Under the pieces are notes generated by a model, which saw only the letters and a list, made by a program, of their open reading frames with translations, did not search any database and was not told the origin of the DNA. Below are positions 1 through 6,739 of a stretch of 8,523 nucleotides of DNA, in pieces. The stretch is from Asaia bogorensis (GTDB lineage Bacteria; Pseudomonadota; Alphaproteobacteria; Acetobacterales; Acetobacteraceae). The stretch is from assembly GCA_945871455.1 (NCBI GenBank), contig CAMBXJ010000162.1:1-8523 (forward strand). Direction: 5' to 3'. The translations under genes and the position numbers were made by a program. How positions within the stretch are numbered: the stretch's first letter is position 1; each line of letters starts with the position of its first letter.

Positions 1-44
1 TAGTACGAACCGGCCGCAACACCGACCCATACGCGTCCCCTCCT

Positions 45-75
45 CGACATTGCCGGACTTGATCCAGCAATGACG
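45..75. repeat. Small palindromic repeat of the CATTGCCGG...CCAGCAATG type
   Basis: The arms at 45-56 and 64-75 are inverted copies that match at 10 of 12 positions, with a 7-base loop (57-63). The core CATTGCCGG-acttgat-CCAGCAATG resembles short palindromes scattered between genes in many alphaproteobacterial genomes. The structure is read directly from the sequence; its dispersed nature is inferred from resemblance. Confidence 0.55.
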
Positions 76-155
76 ATGAGGTCGGCGGATGGTCATTGTT
101 TCGGCCTGTTGTGTAAGACCGACCGATCGGACCAGTGACGCATGGCGACAACGGG

Positions 156-252
156 CGCTGTTTTTGCGAGCGTAGCGAAGCAATCCAGGGCAACCAATGG
201 AATCGATAGTGCCAGGCCCCTGGATTGCGTCACTGCCCTCGCAATGACAGCG
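156..252. repeat. 97-bp imperfect inverted repeat (dispersed-palindrome type)
   Basis: Two 35-base arms (156-190 and 218-252) are inverted copies that agree at 29 of 35 positions and flank a 27-base loop. The innermost 11 bases (GCAATCCAGGG) and the outermost 6 (CGCTGT) are perfect. The GCGAG...GAAGCAATCC core is a pattern I recognise from interspersed palindromic elements in several proteobacteria. No gene lies inside. It could be a non-autonomous mobile palindrome and could form a strong hairpin that halts transcription or protects the 3' end of pqi mRNA. Confidence 0.65.
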
Positions 253-343
253 GCCACCCATACCGGCCTGTTGGCATAAGATGACGCACGCACCAACCGC
301 GCCCTTTTGGCACGCAACCAGCCAAGCCAGGCGGGGCGGGACT

Positions 344-371
344 TGCCCGCTACGCCCCGGGACCACGGGCA
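344..371 (-). terminator. Possible stem-loop after pqiC
   Basis: TGCCCG at 344-349 pairs with CGGGCA at 366-371, starting 12 bases beyond the pqiC stop codon. No T-run follows on the minus strand, so an intrinsic terminator is only a possibility. The larger palindrome at 156-252 may serve this role instead. Confidence 0.25.
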
Positions 372-382
372 GGATCCGGCCC

Positions 383-982
383 CTACCCCACCAACATGCC
401 GGCCGTCTGATCCGCGAGCTGTCCCATTGCCAGGCTCATCGCCGCCACCAATCCCGGCGTTCCGACCTGTGGTGGCACGACAGTCATTGTCATGGTCCGA
501 GCAATGCTGGCTCTCCGGGTCACCGAGACCTGCGCAATCAGCACCACCGCGCCCGCGCGATTTTGATCCATCCGCTGGATGTTGATGCCCAGGGTCGCCT
601 CCGGAATGCCGGAAATGGCGCCGTTCTCCGAAAAAACCGTGCTGCCATCCAGGCGCTGCGTCAGATTCTGGATCGTCACCCGGGCCAGCATCGCGTCCAG
701 CGGTTCCCCCCACCAGTCGTTGCCCAGCACATCCAGCCGGAAATCCTCCGAGGAGCGGACGATTTGCGATCGTTCCAGATACCGTGCCAGGGCGATGGCG
801 CGCAGTTCGATCGTGCGCGGCGCGCCTGATCGGCTTTGTCCGGGCACCGCCTCCAGCGTGTAGAGATTGGGGTTGGGCGACGCACATGCCGCCGGCAAAG
901 CAGCCATCAGCAGCAGCGCCCGCCGCCGGCCCAGAATGCAATGGGTCGTGGTCGTATCAGGGTCCTTGAGAGGTGCGGCCAC
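383..982 (-). CDS. pqiC: PqiC-type outer-membrane lipoprotein (ABC-type transport auxiliary lipoprotein)
   Basis: The 199-aa product is the lipoprotein partner of the PqiAB lipid transport system. In the known E. coli system PqiC sits in the inner leaflet of the outer membrane and docks with the PqiB tube. The start is GTG at 982, preceded by GGAGG with a 9-base gap, and the ORF overlaps the end of pqiB by 26 bases, so it should be translationally coupled. The N-terminus has an Arg-rich patch (about 19-21), a hydrophobic stretch (22-32) and Cys33 in LPAAC, a slightly unusual lipobox with Pro at -3. SPNPNLYTLEAVPG follows, the Y-T-L segment typical of the family. The protein ends with TAG at 383 and is full length for the family. 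Identification rests on family resemblance plus position as third gene after pqiA and pqiB. Confidence 0.9.
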   Translation of the reverse strand: MAAPLKDPDTTTTHCILGRRRALLLMAALPAACASPNPNLYTLEAVPGQSRSGAPRTIELRAIALARYLERSQIVRSSEDFRLDVLGNDWWGEPLDAMLARVTIQNLTQRLDGSTVFSENGAISGIPEATLGINIQRMDQNRAGAVVLIAQVSVTRRASIARTMTMTVVPPQVGTPGLVAAMSLAMGQLADQTAGMLVG

Positions 983-2642
983 GGATCAAAGCCTCCGGAT
1001 GACGTGCCAACAGGTCGGCCAGCACCCGGATGGATCGGGCGGAGTCCGACAATTGCACCATCAGGCGCGCGATGTCGCGATTGACCTGGGAGTTCGCGCC
1101 ATAGCCGGTTTCCATCGACGCAATCAGCCGATCGGTTCGCTTGACCGCGTCGTCCAATCCATTCGCGATTCCGGGCAGGCGGTTCAATGCCGGTTCGATC
1201 CCACGATTGATGTTGGTGAACATGGTCTGCGTCGTCACCAAGGTCGACTGCAACGACGCGATCGCCTGCTTCAGTTGTGGGTCGTTGGTCAACGCATTCG
1301 CACCCGCCAGCATGCCGTTCAGATTCCGGCCGATCTCCTCGAATGGCAGGCTGCCCAGCCGGCTCATGAGATTCGTCGCCGCGCTGACCACGTCCGCCCC
1401 GCCGTCCTCATAGATCGGCAACACAAAGGCGTCACCACGTCGGCCGAGCGTGGCGGGCTCTGCCAGGGGGTAAAGTTCGAGGGACAGCTGTTTCTGGCCG
1501 GTGATCAGATTGCCACTTTCCAGGCGCACGCGCAGGCCGCGTTGCACCAGGACGCGCAACGAAGCCTCCACCTGGTCGGGCGACGGCGACGGCGCCTGGC
1601 TGATCCGCCCTGGCTCCACCGCGAATCGCACCGGGACGACGATGGCCGCGCTTTCCCGATCGTATTCCAGGGATACGTCGTCCACCTCGCCGATCTTCAT
1701 GCCTTTCAAGGTGACGGACGCGCCCTTTTGCAGCCCGGCAACCGACCCGCGGAAGATGGCGATCAATGGCCCACTGCGTGCATAGAGGGCCGAGTCCGCC
1801 GCCTCCTTGTTCGCGTACAACGGGAATTCCTGACGAGAGACACTGACCGGTGTGCTCACCGCCTCCGCCGGCGTCTCGAACGCAATTCCACCGAGCACGA
1901 GGGCGCGCAGGGATTCGAACTGCACCTGGACGCCAGCGTTCCCCAGTTGAACCGAGATGCCGGACGCATTCCAGAAGCGCGAGTTGTCATGAACGTATTT
2001 GTCGAACGGCGCGCGCACGAAGGCATGCACGGTGACGCTTTCGGCCATTTCCGACACGTCCCAGCCCAACACTTCCCCCACCGTGAAATCCCGGAAGAAC
2101 ACTGGCGAACCGAGGCTGAGGGATCCGATGCGCGCCGCCTTCAGCATGAACGTGCTGCCAGGCACTTCGGAGGTCATGACCGGAGGATCCTCCAGCCCGA
2201 CGAAGTCGCGCTTTGCCTGTCCTTCGGCCGCCGACGGCTGCAATTCGATATAGGCGCCGGAAACCAGGGTTTGCAGGCCGGTGAAGGACCCGGCGAAGAA
2301 CCGCGGCTTGACGACCCAGAAGCGGGCCTTGTCGGTCAGCAGCGGTTCGGCCTCCCGGTTCATCCGCACCGTGAGGATCACACGTTTCATGTCGGGGCTG
2401 AGGTCGACCTTCTGCACCACACCCATGTCGACGTCTTTATGGCGGACATGGGACTGGTTCGCCGTCAGGCCTTCCGCGGCCTGGAAGGAGATGGTGATCA
2501 GCGGCCCTCGTTGCGACAGCGTCGTCCAGACCAACCAGCCGCCGATCAACGCGGTGACGACCGGGATCGCCCAGACGATGGAAAACCGGCGGCGACGGCC
2601 AATCCTGGAATGGTGCACGGCAGACGGGGGTTGGTCGCTCAC
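957..2642 (-). CDS. pqiB: PqiB-like MCE-domain lipid transport protein
   Basis: The 561-aa product is the periplasm-spanning component of the Pqi system, which moves lipids between inner and outer membranes. One N-terminal membrane helix (about residues 22-42, after an Arg-rich stretch) anchors it. Three MCE repeats follow at about 46-137, 163-254 and 288-392. The second begins GSTFMLKAARIGSLSLGSPV, and the repeated G-x-x-V-x-x-x-D pattern is visible in all three. The tail (about 420-555) is predicted helical, as expected for the needle that meets PqiC. I chose the GTG at 2642 because it makes a GTGA 4-base overlap with the pqiA stop and has AGGA six bases upstream; an upstream in-frame start at 2678 would lie inside pqiA. 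E. coli PqiB is of similar length (546 aa). Confidence 0.93.
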   Translation of the reverse strand: MSDQPPSAVHHSRIGRRRRFSIVWAIPVVTALIGGWLVWTTLSQRGPLITISFQAAEGLTANQSHVRHKDVDMGVVQKVDLSPDMKRVILTVRMNREAEPLLTDKARFWVVKPRFFAGSFTGLQTLVSGAYIELQPSAAEGQAKRDFVGLEDPPVMTSEVPGSTFMLKAARIGSLSLGSPVFFRDFTVGEVLGWDVSEMAESVTVHAFVRAPFDKYVHDNSRFWNASGISVQLGNAGVQVQFESLRALVLGGIAFETPAEAVSTPVSVSRQEFPLYANKEAADSALYARSGPLIAIFRGSVAGLQKGASVTLKGMKIGEVDDVSLEYDRESAAIVVPVRFAVEPGRISQAPSPSPDQVEASLRVLVQRGLRVRLESGNLITGQKQLSLELYPLAEPATLGRRGDAFVLPIYEDGGADVVSAATNLMSRLGSLPFEEIGRNLNGMLAGANALTNDPQLKQAIASLQSTLVTTQTMFTNINRGIEPALNRLPGIANGLDDAVKRTDRLIASMETGYGANSQVNRDIARLMVQLSDSARSIRVLADLLARHPEALIRGRTSQGP

Positions 2643-3997
2643 ACGTGTTCCTGTCCGGATGGTTCGGCGGCGTCCCACATCAGCCGCGGGTCGAAAGATT
2701 CAGCGGCCAGCATGGTCAGAATGACGACGGCGGCAAAGGCTGTCGCACCGGCGCCCGGCTGGATCGTCGCGATCGCGCCGAATTTCACCAAGGCGACCAG
2801 AATCGACACCATGAAAATGTCGATCATCGACCACCGTCCGACCAGATCAACCATGCGATACAGCGTCGTCCGCTCCCGCAGGCGTTCGTTCCATCCCATT
2901 TGCGTGGTGGTCAGCAGGAACCCCAAACTGAAGAGCTTCAGGATCGGCACCGCGACGCTGGCGGTAAACACCAAGGCGGCGAGCGGCCACATTCCCGCGG
3001 CCAGCAACTCATGCACCCCGCCCAGGATCGTGCTGGGCTGTCCCGCGCCAAGAGAGATGACCGTCAGAACCGGATACATGTTGGCTGGAACATACAAAAT
3101 CGCGGAGGCGATCAACAGCGCCCATGCCCGGGTGATGCTGTTCGCCTTTCGATGGTGCAGGGCAAACCCACACCGCGGGCAATGCGCGCCATCCCGCCCT
3201 CGGCTGACGAGGCCACAGGTGTGGCATCCCATGCGGGTCAGGCGCGCGCCGAGCGCCCCGGCGGTACGCTCGGGTCGGGTACGTTGGGCTTCGTGGCGCT
3301 CGATTTCTTCCCAAACGGCCTGGTCGTCCAGGAACACGTCGCCCGCGACCATGACGACCATCAGGCCTGCCAGGGCGTATAGCGCGACCCCCAGGTCGAT
3401 CTGCACCATCGCCCCCAGTTTCACGAAGGCAACGAACACGCCCAGCAGGTAGATTTCCACCATCGACCACGGTCGCAGATGTTCGGCCCAGGCGAAGATC
3501 ATCCGCAGCGTTCTGGGCGGGCGGGCCAGGCGCAGGCCGAGCAGCACCGTCAGGGTGCAGAGGACCCGGGCGAGCGGGATGGCCACCGTGGTGACCATCA
3601 CGAGAATGGCGAGTTCCCACATGCCGCTTGCCCGCAGGCTCTCGGGGCCGCTGAACAGGGTGGCCACATGGTGCTGACCGGCAGTGCTGACGGACAGCAG
3701 GGTCATCGCCGATCCCAAAAAGAACAGCATCAGCGCCGCCAGATTGAGCGCAATGGGCAGCCCGAACGGATCCACCCGAGTCTGGCGCAACACGGCATCG
3801 CAGCGAAAGCAGGAGGCGCGCGTTCCTGGTGTCAGTGCCGGAACAATTTGGAATTGTCCGCAATCCTCGCATTCGCGCAGGCGTGGCGTGGTCTGGGTGT
3901 CGGGATGCACTGCAACGGCGTCGGCCTGGATCAGATGCGGCGGCACGGGGGATGGTCCTTCAACCGATGATGCTTGCGCCATGCCATGTGGTTTCAC
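2639..3997 (-). CDS. pqiA: PqiA-like inner-membrane protein
   Basis: The 452-aa product is the integral inner-membrane partner of PqiB. It has two homologous halves, each opening with a zinc-ribbon-like Cys set: C43/C46 with C63/C66, and C258/C261 with C273/C276. Each half then has four likely membrane segments. The signature after the second segment pair repeats as RPWSMVEIYLLGVFVAFVKL (175-194) and GRWSMIDIFMVSILVALVKF (387-406), and YVPANMYP (302-309) is also characteristic. The first half starts from a longer, non-conserved N-terminal extension. The start is uncertain: GTG at 3997 is the longest option and ATG at 3982 is five codons later; neither has a clear Shine-Dalgarno sequence. It is the first gene of the pqi operon and is divergent from the tRNA gene, with about 117 bases between them. 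Confidence 0.93.
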   Translation of the reverse strand: MKPHGMAQASSVEGPSPVPPHLIQADAVAVHPDTQTTPRLRECEDCGQFQIVPALTPGTRASCFRCDAVLRQTRVDPFGLPIALNLAALMLFFLGSAMTLLSVSTAGQHHVATLFSGPESLRASGMWELAILVMVTTVAIPLARVLCTLTVLLGLRLARPPRTLRMIFAWAEHLRPWSMVEIYLLGVFVAFVKLGAMVQIDLGVALYALAGLMVVMVAGDVFLDDQAVWEEIERHEAQRTRPERTAGALGARLTRMGCHTCGLVSRGRDGAHCPRCGFALHHRKANSITRAWALLIASAILYVPANMYPVLTVISLGAGQPSTILGGVHELLAAGMWPLAALVFTASVAVPILKLFSLGFLLTTTQMGWNERLRERTTLYRMVDLVGRWSMIDIFMVSILVALVKFGAIATIQPGAGATAFAAVVILTMLAAESFDPRLMWDAAEPSGQEHV

Positions 3998-4065
3998 CCG
4001 TCGCGCGGTCGCGGCGGGGCCGACCGAGCGACCGGTTCACCGAGACTATCCCGGAAACCGCGTGG

Positions 4066-4094
4066 TTGCGATAGGGCGGTCGCGCGTGTATACC
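4066..4094 (+). promoter_or_regulatory. Likely sigma70-type promoter of tRNA-Thr
   Basis: TTGCGA at 4066-4071 (4 of 6 matches to TTGACA) and TATACC at 4089-4094 (4 of 6 matches to TATAAT) are spaced by exactly 17 bases. Initiation near 4101-4102 would leave a short 5' leader of about 13 bases before the mature tRNA, a sensible arrangement. Confidence 0.5.
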
Positions 4095-4114
4095 ACCGCT
4101 CACCTCTCTGAATG

Positions 4115-4189
<75 letters not shown>

Positions 4190-4378
4190 GCGAAATCAGA
4201 CACTTACGACGCTTCCACGGATTATGTCGGCATAAGCCCTTTGTTTGCGGACCCCCAGCGGACCCGCCAGAGTACCCTGCGAGCGTTCAGAAATCGCATT
4301 CTCGCCGGGATAGACAGCCCAAGGCATTTGTCGAGGCTGACGCCGACTTTCACCGATTGGACTTCTGAAACCGAGCGG

Positions 4379-4419
4379 GGCGACTTTCCGCCGGTTCCGA
4401 CACAGTGCGGCATGTCGCC
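4379..4419 (-). terminator. Possible stem-loop downstream of the ClpP-fold gene
   Basis: GGCGAC (4379-4384) pairs with GTCGCC (4414-4419), and an inner CCGC/GCGG pair can extend the stem. It starts about 21 bases beyond the stop codon at 4440. No T-run follows on the minus strand, so this is only a weak terminator candidate. The rest of 4190-4378, up to the tRNA, contains nothing I can identify. Confidence 0.25.
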
Positions 4420-4439
4420 AACAGTCGCGTGGCCTGAAA

Positions 4440-5318
4440 TCAGTGAGAGTTCCAGCCGCGCCGATAGTCCGGATCAGCCTTACGCCGCACGTCCGACAAA
4501 GACAGCCGCCGTTGCGCCTCATTGCACCCGGCACTGAACGGGGGATCACCACTCGCACACGATCCCGGCTTGGGCAGACTTCGCTGGCTGGCCCAATAGT
4601 CGGCTCCCTGGCGATAGCTCCCCGATTGCTGCGCAACCCACAGTTCCCAGGTCGCCCGATCAGCGTATCCTTGTGAAAATGATGGAGTAGGGGCCGCAGG
4701 CGGCGACATCGGAAGCGAGGCGACCGGCGGCGGGGCTACAGGTGCGGGTGGTGCAGACGACGGCCCTGGCAAATCTTCTATATATGTCACTCGCATTGCC
4801 CGCAGATCGGAGGCGTTCAACCAGGCAACTTCGTCGGCTCCAGTGGTTACCATGCGGCCGATTATTGATTGTGGAACGCCATACTGGGCAGCCTCCCGCG
4901 CCATCGCCGTGGTCGTGGCCATGGTTCCAATATTTTCGCCGTCTTCGGTGCTGGCACTGTGCACTCCGATTTGTGAAGTTCGCGTTGCAAAACGGCTTGG
5001 CGAGGCCGCAAAGACAAGGAAGCATGCCGAAACGCAGACCTTGCTTGCCAAAACCGGAATGCGCCAGCCGCTGACCAGTTCAGCCAATTTGGACGCCTCG
5101 AATACGTTCCCCCCGATGCTACTGATAGTTAGGATGACCTGCTTCCCCGGCTGAGACCGAACAGCCAACCGAAACCGTTCGGCATCGCCACTGACGATTC
5201 GTCCCCCTGCCACAATAAAGACCGTCTCTGGATCGGGTATGATGGACAGTTCCATCGCATGGCTTGGCAGAATATTCAGGGTTCCGATCAAGACGCCTAG
5301 GGCGAACAGTCTACGCAT
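4440..5318 (-). CDS. Secreted ClpP/SppA-fold serine peptidase-like protein
   Basis: The 292-aa product starts at the ATG at 5318, because AAGGAGG lies five bases upstream; an in-frame extension to 5384 has no such support. Residues 1-21 form a signal peptide ending PSHA|ME. Residues 31-180 look like the crotonase/ClpP fold seen in COG3904-type periplasmic proteins: GGRIVSGD (38-45), the glycine turn SSIGG (66-70), a likely nucleophile Ser97 in CVSACFLVF, and a likely catalytic His120 in QIGVHSA. Asp163 is a possible third residue. Cys95 and Cys99 flank the serine. A Pro-rich linker (about 184-213) leads to a C-terminal module (217-292) rich in Trp/Tyr with Cys254 and Cys265, ending DPDYRRGWNS. 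Peptidase activity is inferred, not shown. It is the last gene of the recombinase-led run, 29 bases after its neighbour, and is lower in GC than pqi. Confidence 0.85.
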   Translation of the reverse strand: MRRLFALGVLIGTLNILPSHAMELSIIPDPETVFIVAGGRIVSGDAERFRLAVRSQPGKQVILTISSIGGNVFEASKLAELVSGWRIPVLASKVCVSACFLVFAASPSRFATRTSQIGVHSASTEDGENIGTMATTTAMAREAAQYGVPQSIIGRMVTTGADEVAWLNASDLRAMRVTYIEDLPGPSSAPPAPVAPPPVASLPMSPPAAPTPSFSQGYADRATWELWVAQQSGSYRQGADYWASQRSLPKPGSCASGDPPFSAGCNEAQRRLSLSDVRRKADPDYRRGWNSH

Positions 5319-5347
5319 CGTCGCCTCCTTGGACTGGTATACCCAGC

Positions 5348-5569
5348 CTAGGCAAGCACGGCGCCGCTGGAAATGGGCCGACACCGGTCACTCGGCACTT
5401 CATCCCAGGTCCCGTCAGCCGAGCGCACCCAATCCAGACCGGCGGCCACCCGCGCCAGCCACTCCTCCCGCGTCTCGGGCGGTCCGCGATCAACCATCGG
5501 TGCGGTTTCGCCCGCACCCACGCGTCTCAGTTCCAGCTTGCCGATACGCCGTGCCAGGTCACCGGCCAT
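5348..5569 (-). CDS. Small protein of unknown function with N-terminal RIGKLE helix
   Basis: The 73-aa product starts at ATG 5569, overlapping the last 11 bases of the gene before it; a TTG at 5587 would add six residues and seems less likely. The N-terminus LARRIGKLELRR (5-16) is a charged amphipathic helix with the R-I-x-x-L-E motif shared by other small ORFs here. PPETREEWLARVAAGLDWV (30-48) looks like a second helix. No signal peptide or membrane segment is seen and I do not recognise a family. Proteins of this type occur beside phage packaging-like genes in alphaproteobacteria. A real gene is likely because of the operon-like overlap and coding-like composition; function is unknown. Confidence 0.65.
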   Translation of the reverse strand: MAGDLARRIGKLELRRVGAGETAPMVDRGPPETREEWLARVAAGLDWVRSADGTWDEVPSDRCRPISSGAVLA

Positions 5570-5870
5570 CGTAGCTGCTTCCCTCAAGCATTATCCGCCG
5601 CAACGTCTCGGCCTTTGCCACCTCTCCGTCGCGGATCAGCCGATCATGTTCCGCAGCCAATTCCGCCGCGCCCTCAGCGATAAGCCGCGCCAGGTCGTCA
5701 TCCGAGAGGCTGGCCAATGCGCCCCCCGGCGGTATCCTGCCGTTCTCAATCATCAGCCGCAGCAATTCACTGTCCGGCCATCGGTCCATCGGCCGGGGCG
5801 GATAAGGTGGCGACGGCGGCGACGCCAGGACTTCCAGGCGCATGAGGCGGCGGCACAAGGTCGTGTTCAT
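5559..5870 (-). CDS. Small acidic helical protein of unknown function
   Basis: The 103-aa product uses ATG 5870, which has AAGGCGG seven bases upstream and an ATGA overlap with the stop of the 25-codon ORF before it. The frame is open further upstream to an ATG at 5975 that itself overlaps the recombinase stop (ATGA), which would give a 138-aa form; its extra 35 residues look low-complexity and non-protein-like. The N-terminus CRRLMRLEVLAS (6-17) carries the R-[ILV]-x-x-L-E motif. A Pro-rich stretch (18-28) is followed by DRWPDSELLRL and LSDDDLARLIAEGAAELAAE, an acidic helical tail. No signal or membrane segment is seen. Function is unknown; it resembles small proteins near DUF5681 genes. Confidence 0.72.
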   Translation of the reverse strand: MNTTLCRRLMRLEVLASPPSPPYPPRPMDRWPDSELLRLMIENGRIPPGGALASLSDDDLARLIAEGAAELAAEHDRLIRDGEVAKAETLRRIMLEGSSYDGR

Positions 5871-5944
5871 CGGTTTGCCGCCTTGCCTTGGCTCAGTTCC
5901 AGAGCGGTAATGCGCTGGTCCAGTTCGCCGGTCTCGGGTGCCAT
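5867..5944 (-). CDS. 25-codon micro-ORF, possibly a remnant protein tail
   Basis: The ORF encodes 25 residues containing LDQRITALELSQGK and lies between the recombinase and the 103-aa gene. Its TGA overlaps the next ATG as ATGA, the arrangement of coupled genes. The RITALEL segment matches the C-terminal RIEALEL of the DUF5681 protein at 7706-8164, which is followed by the same kind of 4-base overlap. No Shine-Dalgarno sequence precedes its ATG. It may be the surviving 3' end of a lost DUF5681-like gene, or a small translated leader that couples translation onto the 103-aa gene. Confidence 0.4.
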   Translation of the reverse strand: MAPETGELDQRITALELSQGKAANR

Positions 5945-5971
5945 GCGTTAGGTTTCGAGTATCCCGGCTAT

Positions 5972-6640
5972 TCATGCTCGTGCCAACAGGTTCCGGACGG
6001 TTGAATCGTGCCAGGCGCCCCCACGCGCCGTGCGGATGCCACGGGCATTCAGGGCATTCGCAATGGCGCGGGTTGTGGTCGCCCCTGCCGCCTGTATCTG
6101 GCGCACGACCGGCAGGACATTGGCCGCGAAGGCGTCCGCCGCCGCTCGGTTGGCGTCGTTCCCCTTGGCCGCGGCTTCGGCCAGATTGGTCCGATTGCCC
6201 AGGGTCGCACCCTGGGCTTTCTTGGCAGCCAGGGCGGCCCGGGTCCGATCAGCAATCATGCTGCGCTCTTTCTCGGCCAGGGCGGCATAGACGTGAAGCA
6301 TGAACGGGTCCGCGTCGGCGCCAAGCTCGGCCACGATGAACGGCACACGTTGCGCCATCAGGCCAGAGATAAACGCCACGTCGCGCGACAGGCGGCATAG
6401 CTTTGCCACGACGACGGCGCCCTTCGCCTTTCGGGCAGCAGCCAAGGCAGCCGCCAGTTGGGGACGGCGGTCTATTGCGTCACAGCCCTTGCCGGTCTCT
6501 ACCTCGACATACTGCCCGACCACCTCGCACCCTTCGGTGGCGGCAAAGCGGGCGATGGCTTCGCGCTGGGCTTCGATGCCCAAACCGCTCTTGCCTTGCT
6601 TGCCGGTCGAAACCCGGATGTAGCTCACCACCTGCCGCAT
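5972..6640 (-). CDS. Short serine recombinase (resolvase/invertase family)
   Basis: The 222-aa product rearranges DNA through a serine nucleophile. I prefer the ATG at 6640, because GGAGG (6649-6653) then sits eight bases upstream; ATG 6646 leaves only two. The catalytic domain has Tyr7, Arg9 and nucleophile Ser11 in YIRVST, then KLCRLSRD with Arg83 and Arg86. The position usually filled by Asp just before the first of these arginines is Cys82. [15 protein letters not shown] (123-137) is the long E helix. The C-terminus (about 185-221) [20 protein letters not shown]...STVRNLLAR is a small DNA-binding domain like the start of the 'recombinase' domain, but no large zinc/coiled-coil region follows, so it is not a large phage integrase. 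It heads the minus-strand operon; its TGA overlaps a downstream ATG. Confidence 0.93.
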   Translation of the reverse strand: MRQVVSYIRVSTGKQGKSGLGIEAQREAIARFAATEGCEVVGQYVEVETGKGCDAIDRRPQLAAALAAARKAKGAVVVAKLCRLSRDVAFISGLMAQRVPFIVAELGADADPFMLHVYAALAEKERSMIADRTRAALAAKKAQGATLGNRTNLAEAAAKGNDANRAAADAFAANVLPVVRQIQAAGATTTRAIANALNARGIRTARGGAWHDSTVRNLLARA

Positions 6641-6667
6641 AGCCATGCCCTCCGTCCATGAGCAAAC

Positions 6668-6695
6668 ACTATATGGTCATATGGTATTTGTGCAA
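6668..6695 (-). promoter_or_regulatory. Candidate promoter of the recombinase operon
   Basis: On the minus strand TTGCAC (6695-6690, half matching the -35 consensus) is 16 bases from TATAGT (6673-6668, 5 of 6 matches to TATAAT). Initiation near 6661 would give a 20-base leader containing the GGAGG site. The AT-rich patch stands out in a GC-rich region. A tandem repeat lies inside the spacer and -10 box. Confidence 0.5.
6671..6686. repeat. Tandem 8-bp repeat in the divergent promoter region, possible operator
   Basis: ATATGGTC followed directly by ATATGGTA forms two 8-bp units that match at seven positions, with a CATATG palindrome at the join. They overlap the candidate -10 and spacer of the recombinase promoter and lie within the 99-base gap to the divergent gene. 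A regulator or the recombinase itself could bind here. Confidence 0.4.
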
Positions 6696-6739
6696 GCGTA
6701 TTCGACACTCGGAAAACAGCCCCATCTAGCGTCGGCGGA

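Larger units (their letters stand above)
1..382. other. Gene-free intergenic region with palindromic repeats
   Basis: No convincing coding region is visible here. The open frames that cross it are extensions of frames antisense to, or out of phase with, pqiC. It contains two unrelated palindromic repeats (45-75 and 156-252) and a weak stem-loop just after the pqiC stop codon. The region therefore looks like the non-coding downstream flank of the pqi operon. Confidence 0.6.

Noticed and set aside
93..941. 282-codon minus-strand open frame over pqiC and the palindromic repeat
   Set aside because: It overlaps pqiC out of phase and its C-terminal part is translated from the repeat element at 156-252. 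The product is Gly/Ala/His-rich without known motifs.
867..3452. 861-codon open frame on the plus strand
   Set aside because: It lies antisense to pqiB and much of pqiA. Long antisense frames are common in GC-rich genes, its translation is Arg/His/Gln-rich with no recognisable domain, and the minus-strand genes are clear family members.
3009..3872. 287-codon minus-strand frame inside pqiA
   Set aside because: It is out of phase with the well-supported PqiA reading frame and has an Arg/Gly/Pro-rich shadow composition.
3998..4114. Promoter for pqiA on the minus strand
   Set aside because: A GATAGT box is present, but no acceptable -35 box lies at the right distance, so I do not annotate it.
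4196..4636. 146-codon minus-strand frame between the tRNA and the ClpP-fold gene
   Set aside because: Nearly half overlaps the ClpP-fold gene out of phase. I looked for integrase remnants here because of the tRNA and found no tyrosine recombinase motif.
5938..6646. Plus-strand frames opposite the recombinase (for example 5938-6303 and 6300-6623)
   Set aside because: They are shadows of the recombinase coding strand, with low-complexity Ala/Arg/Pro-rich translations.
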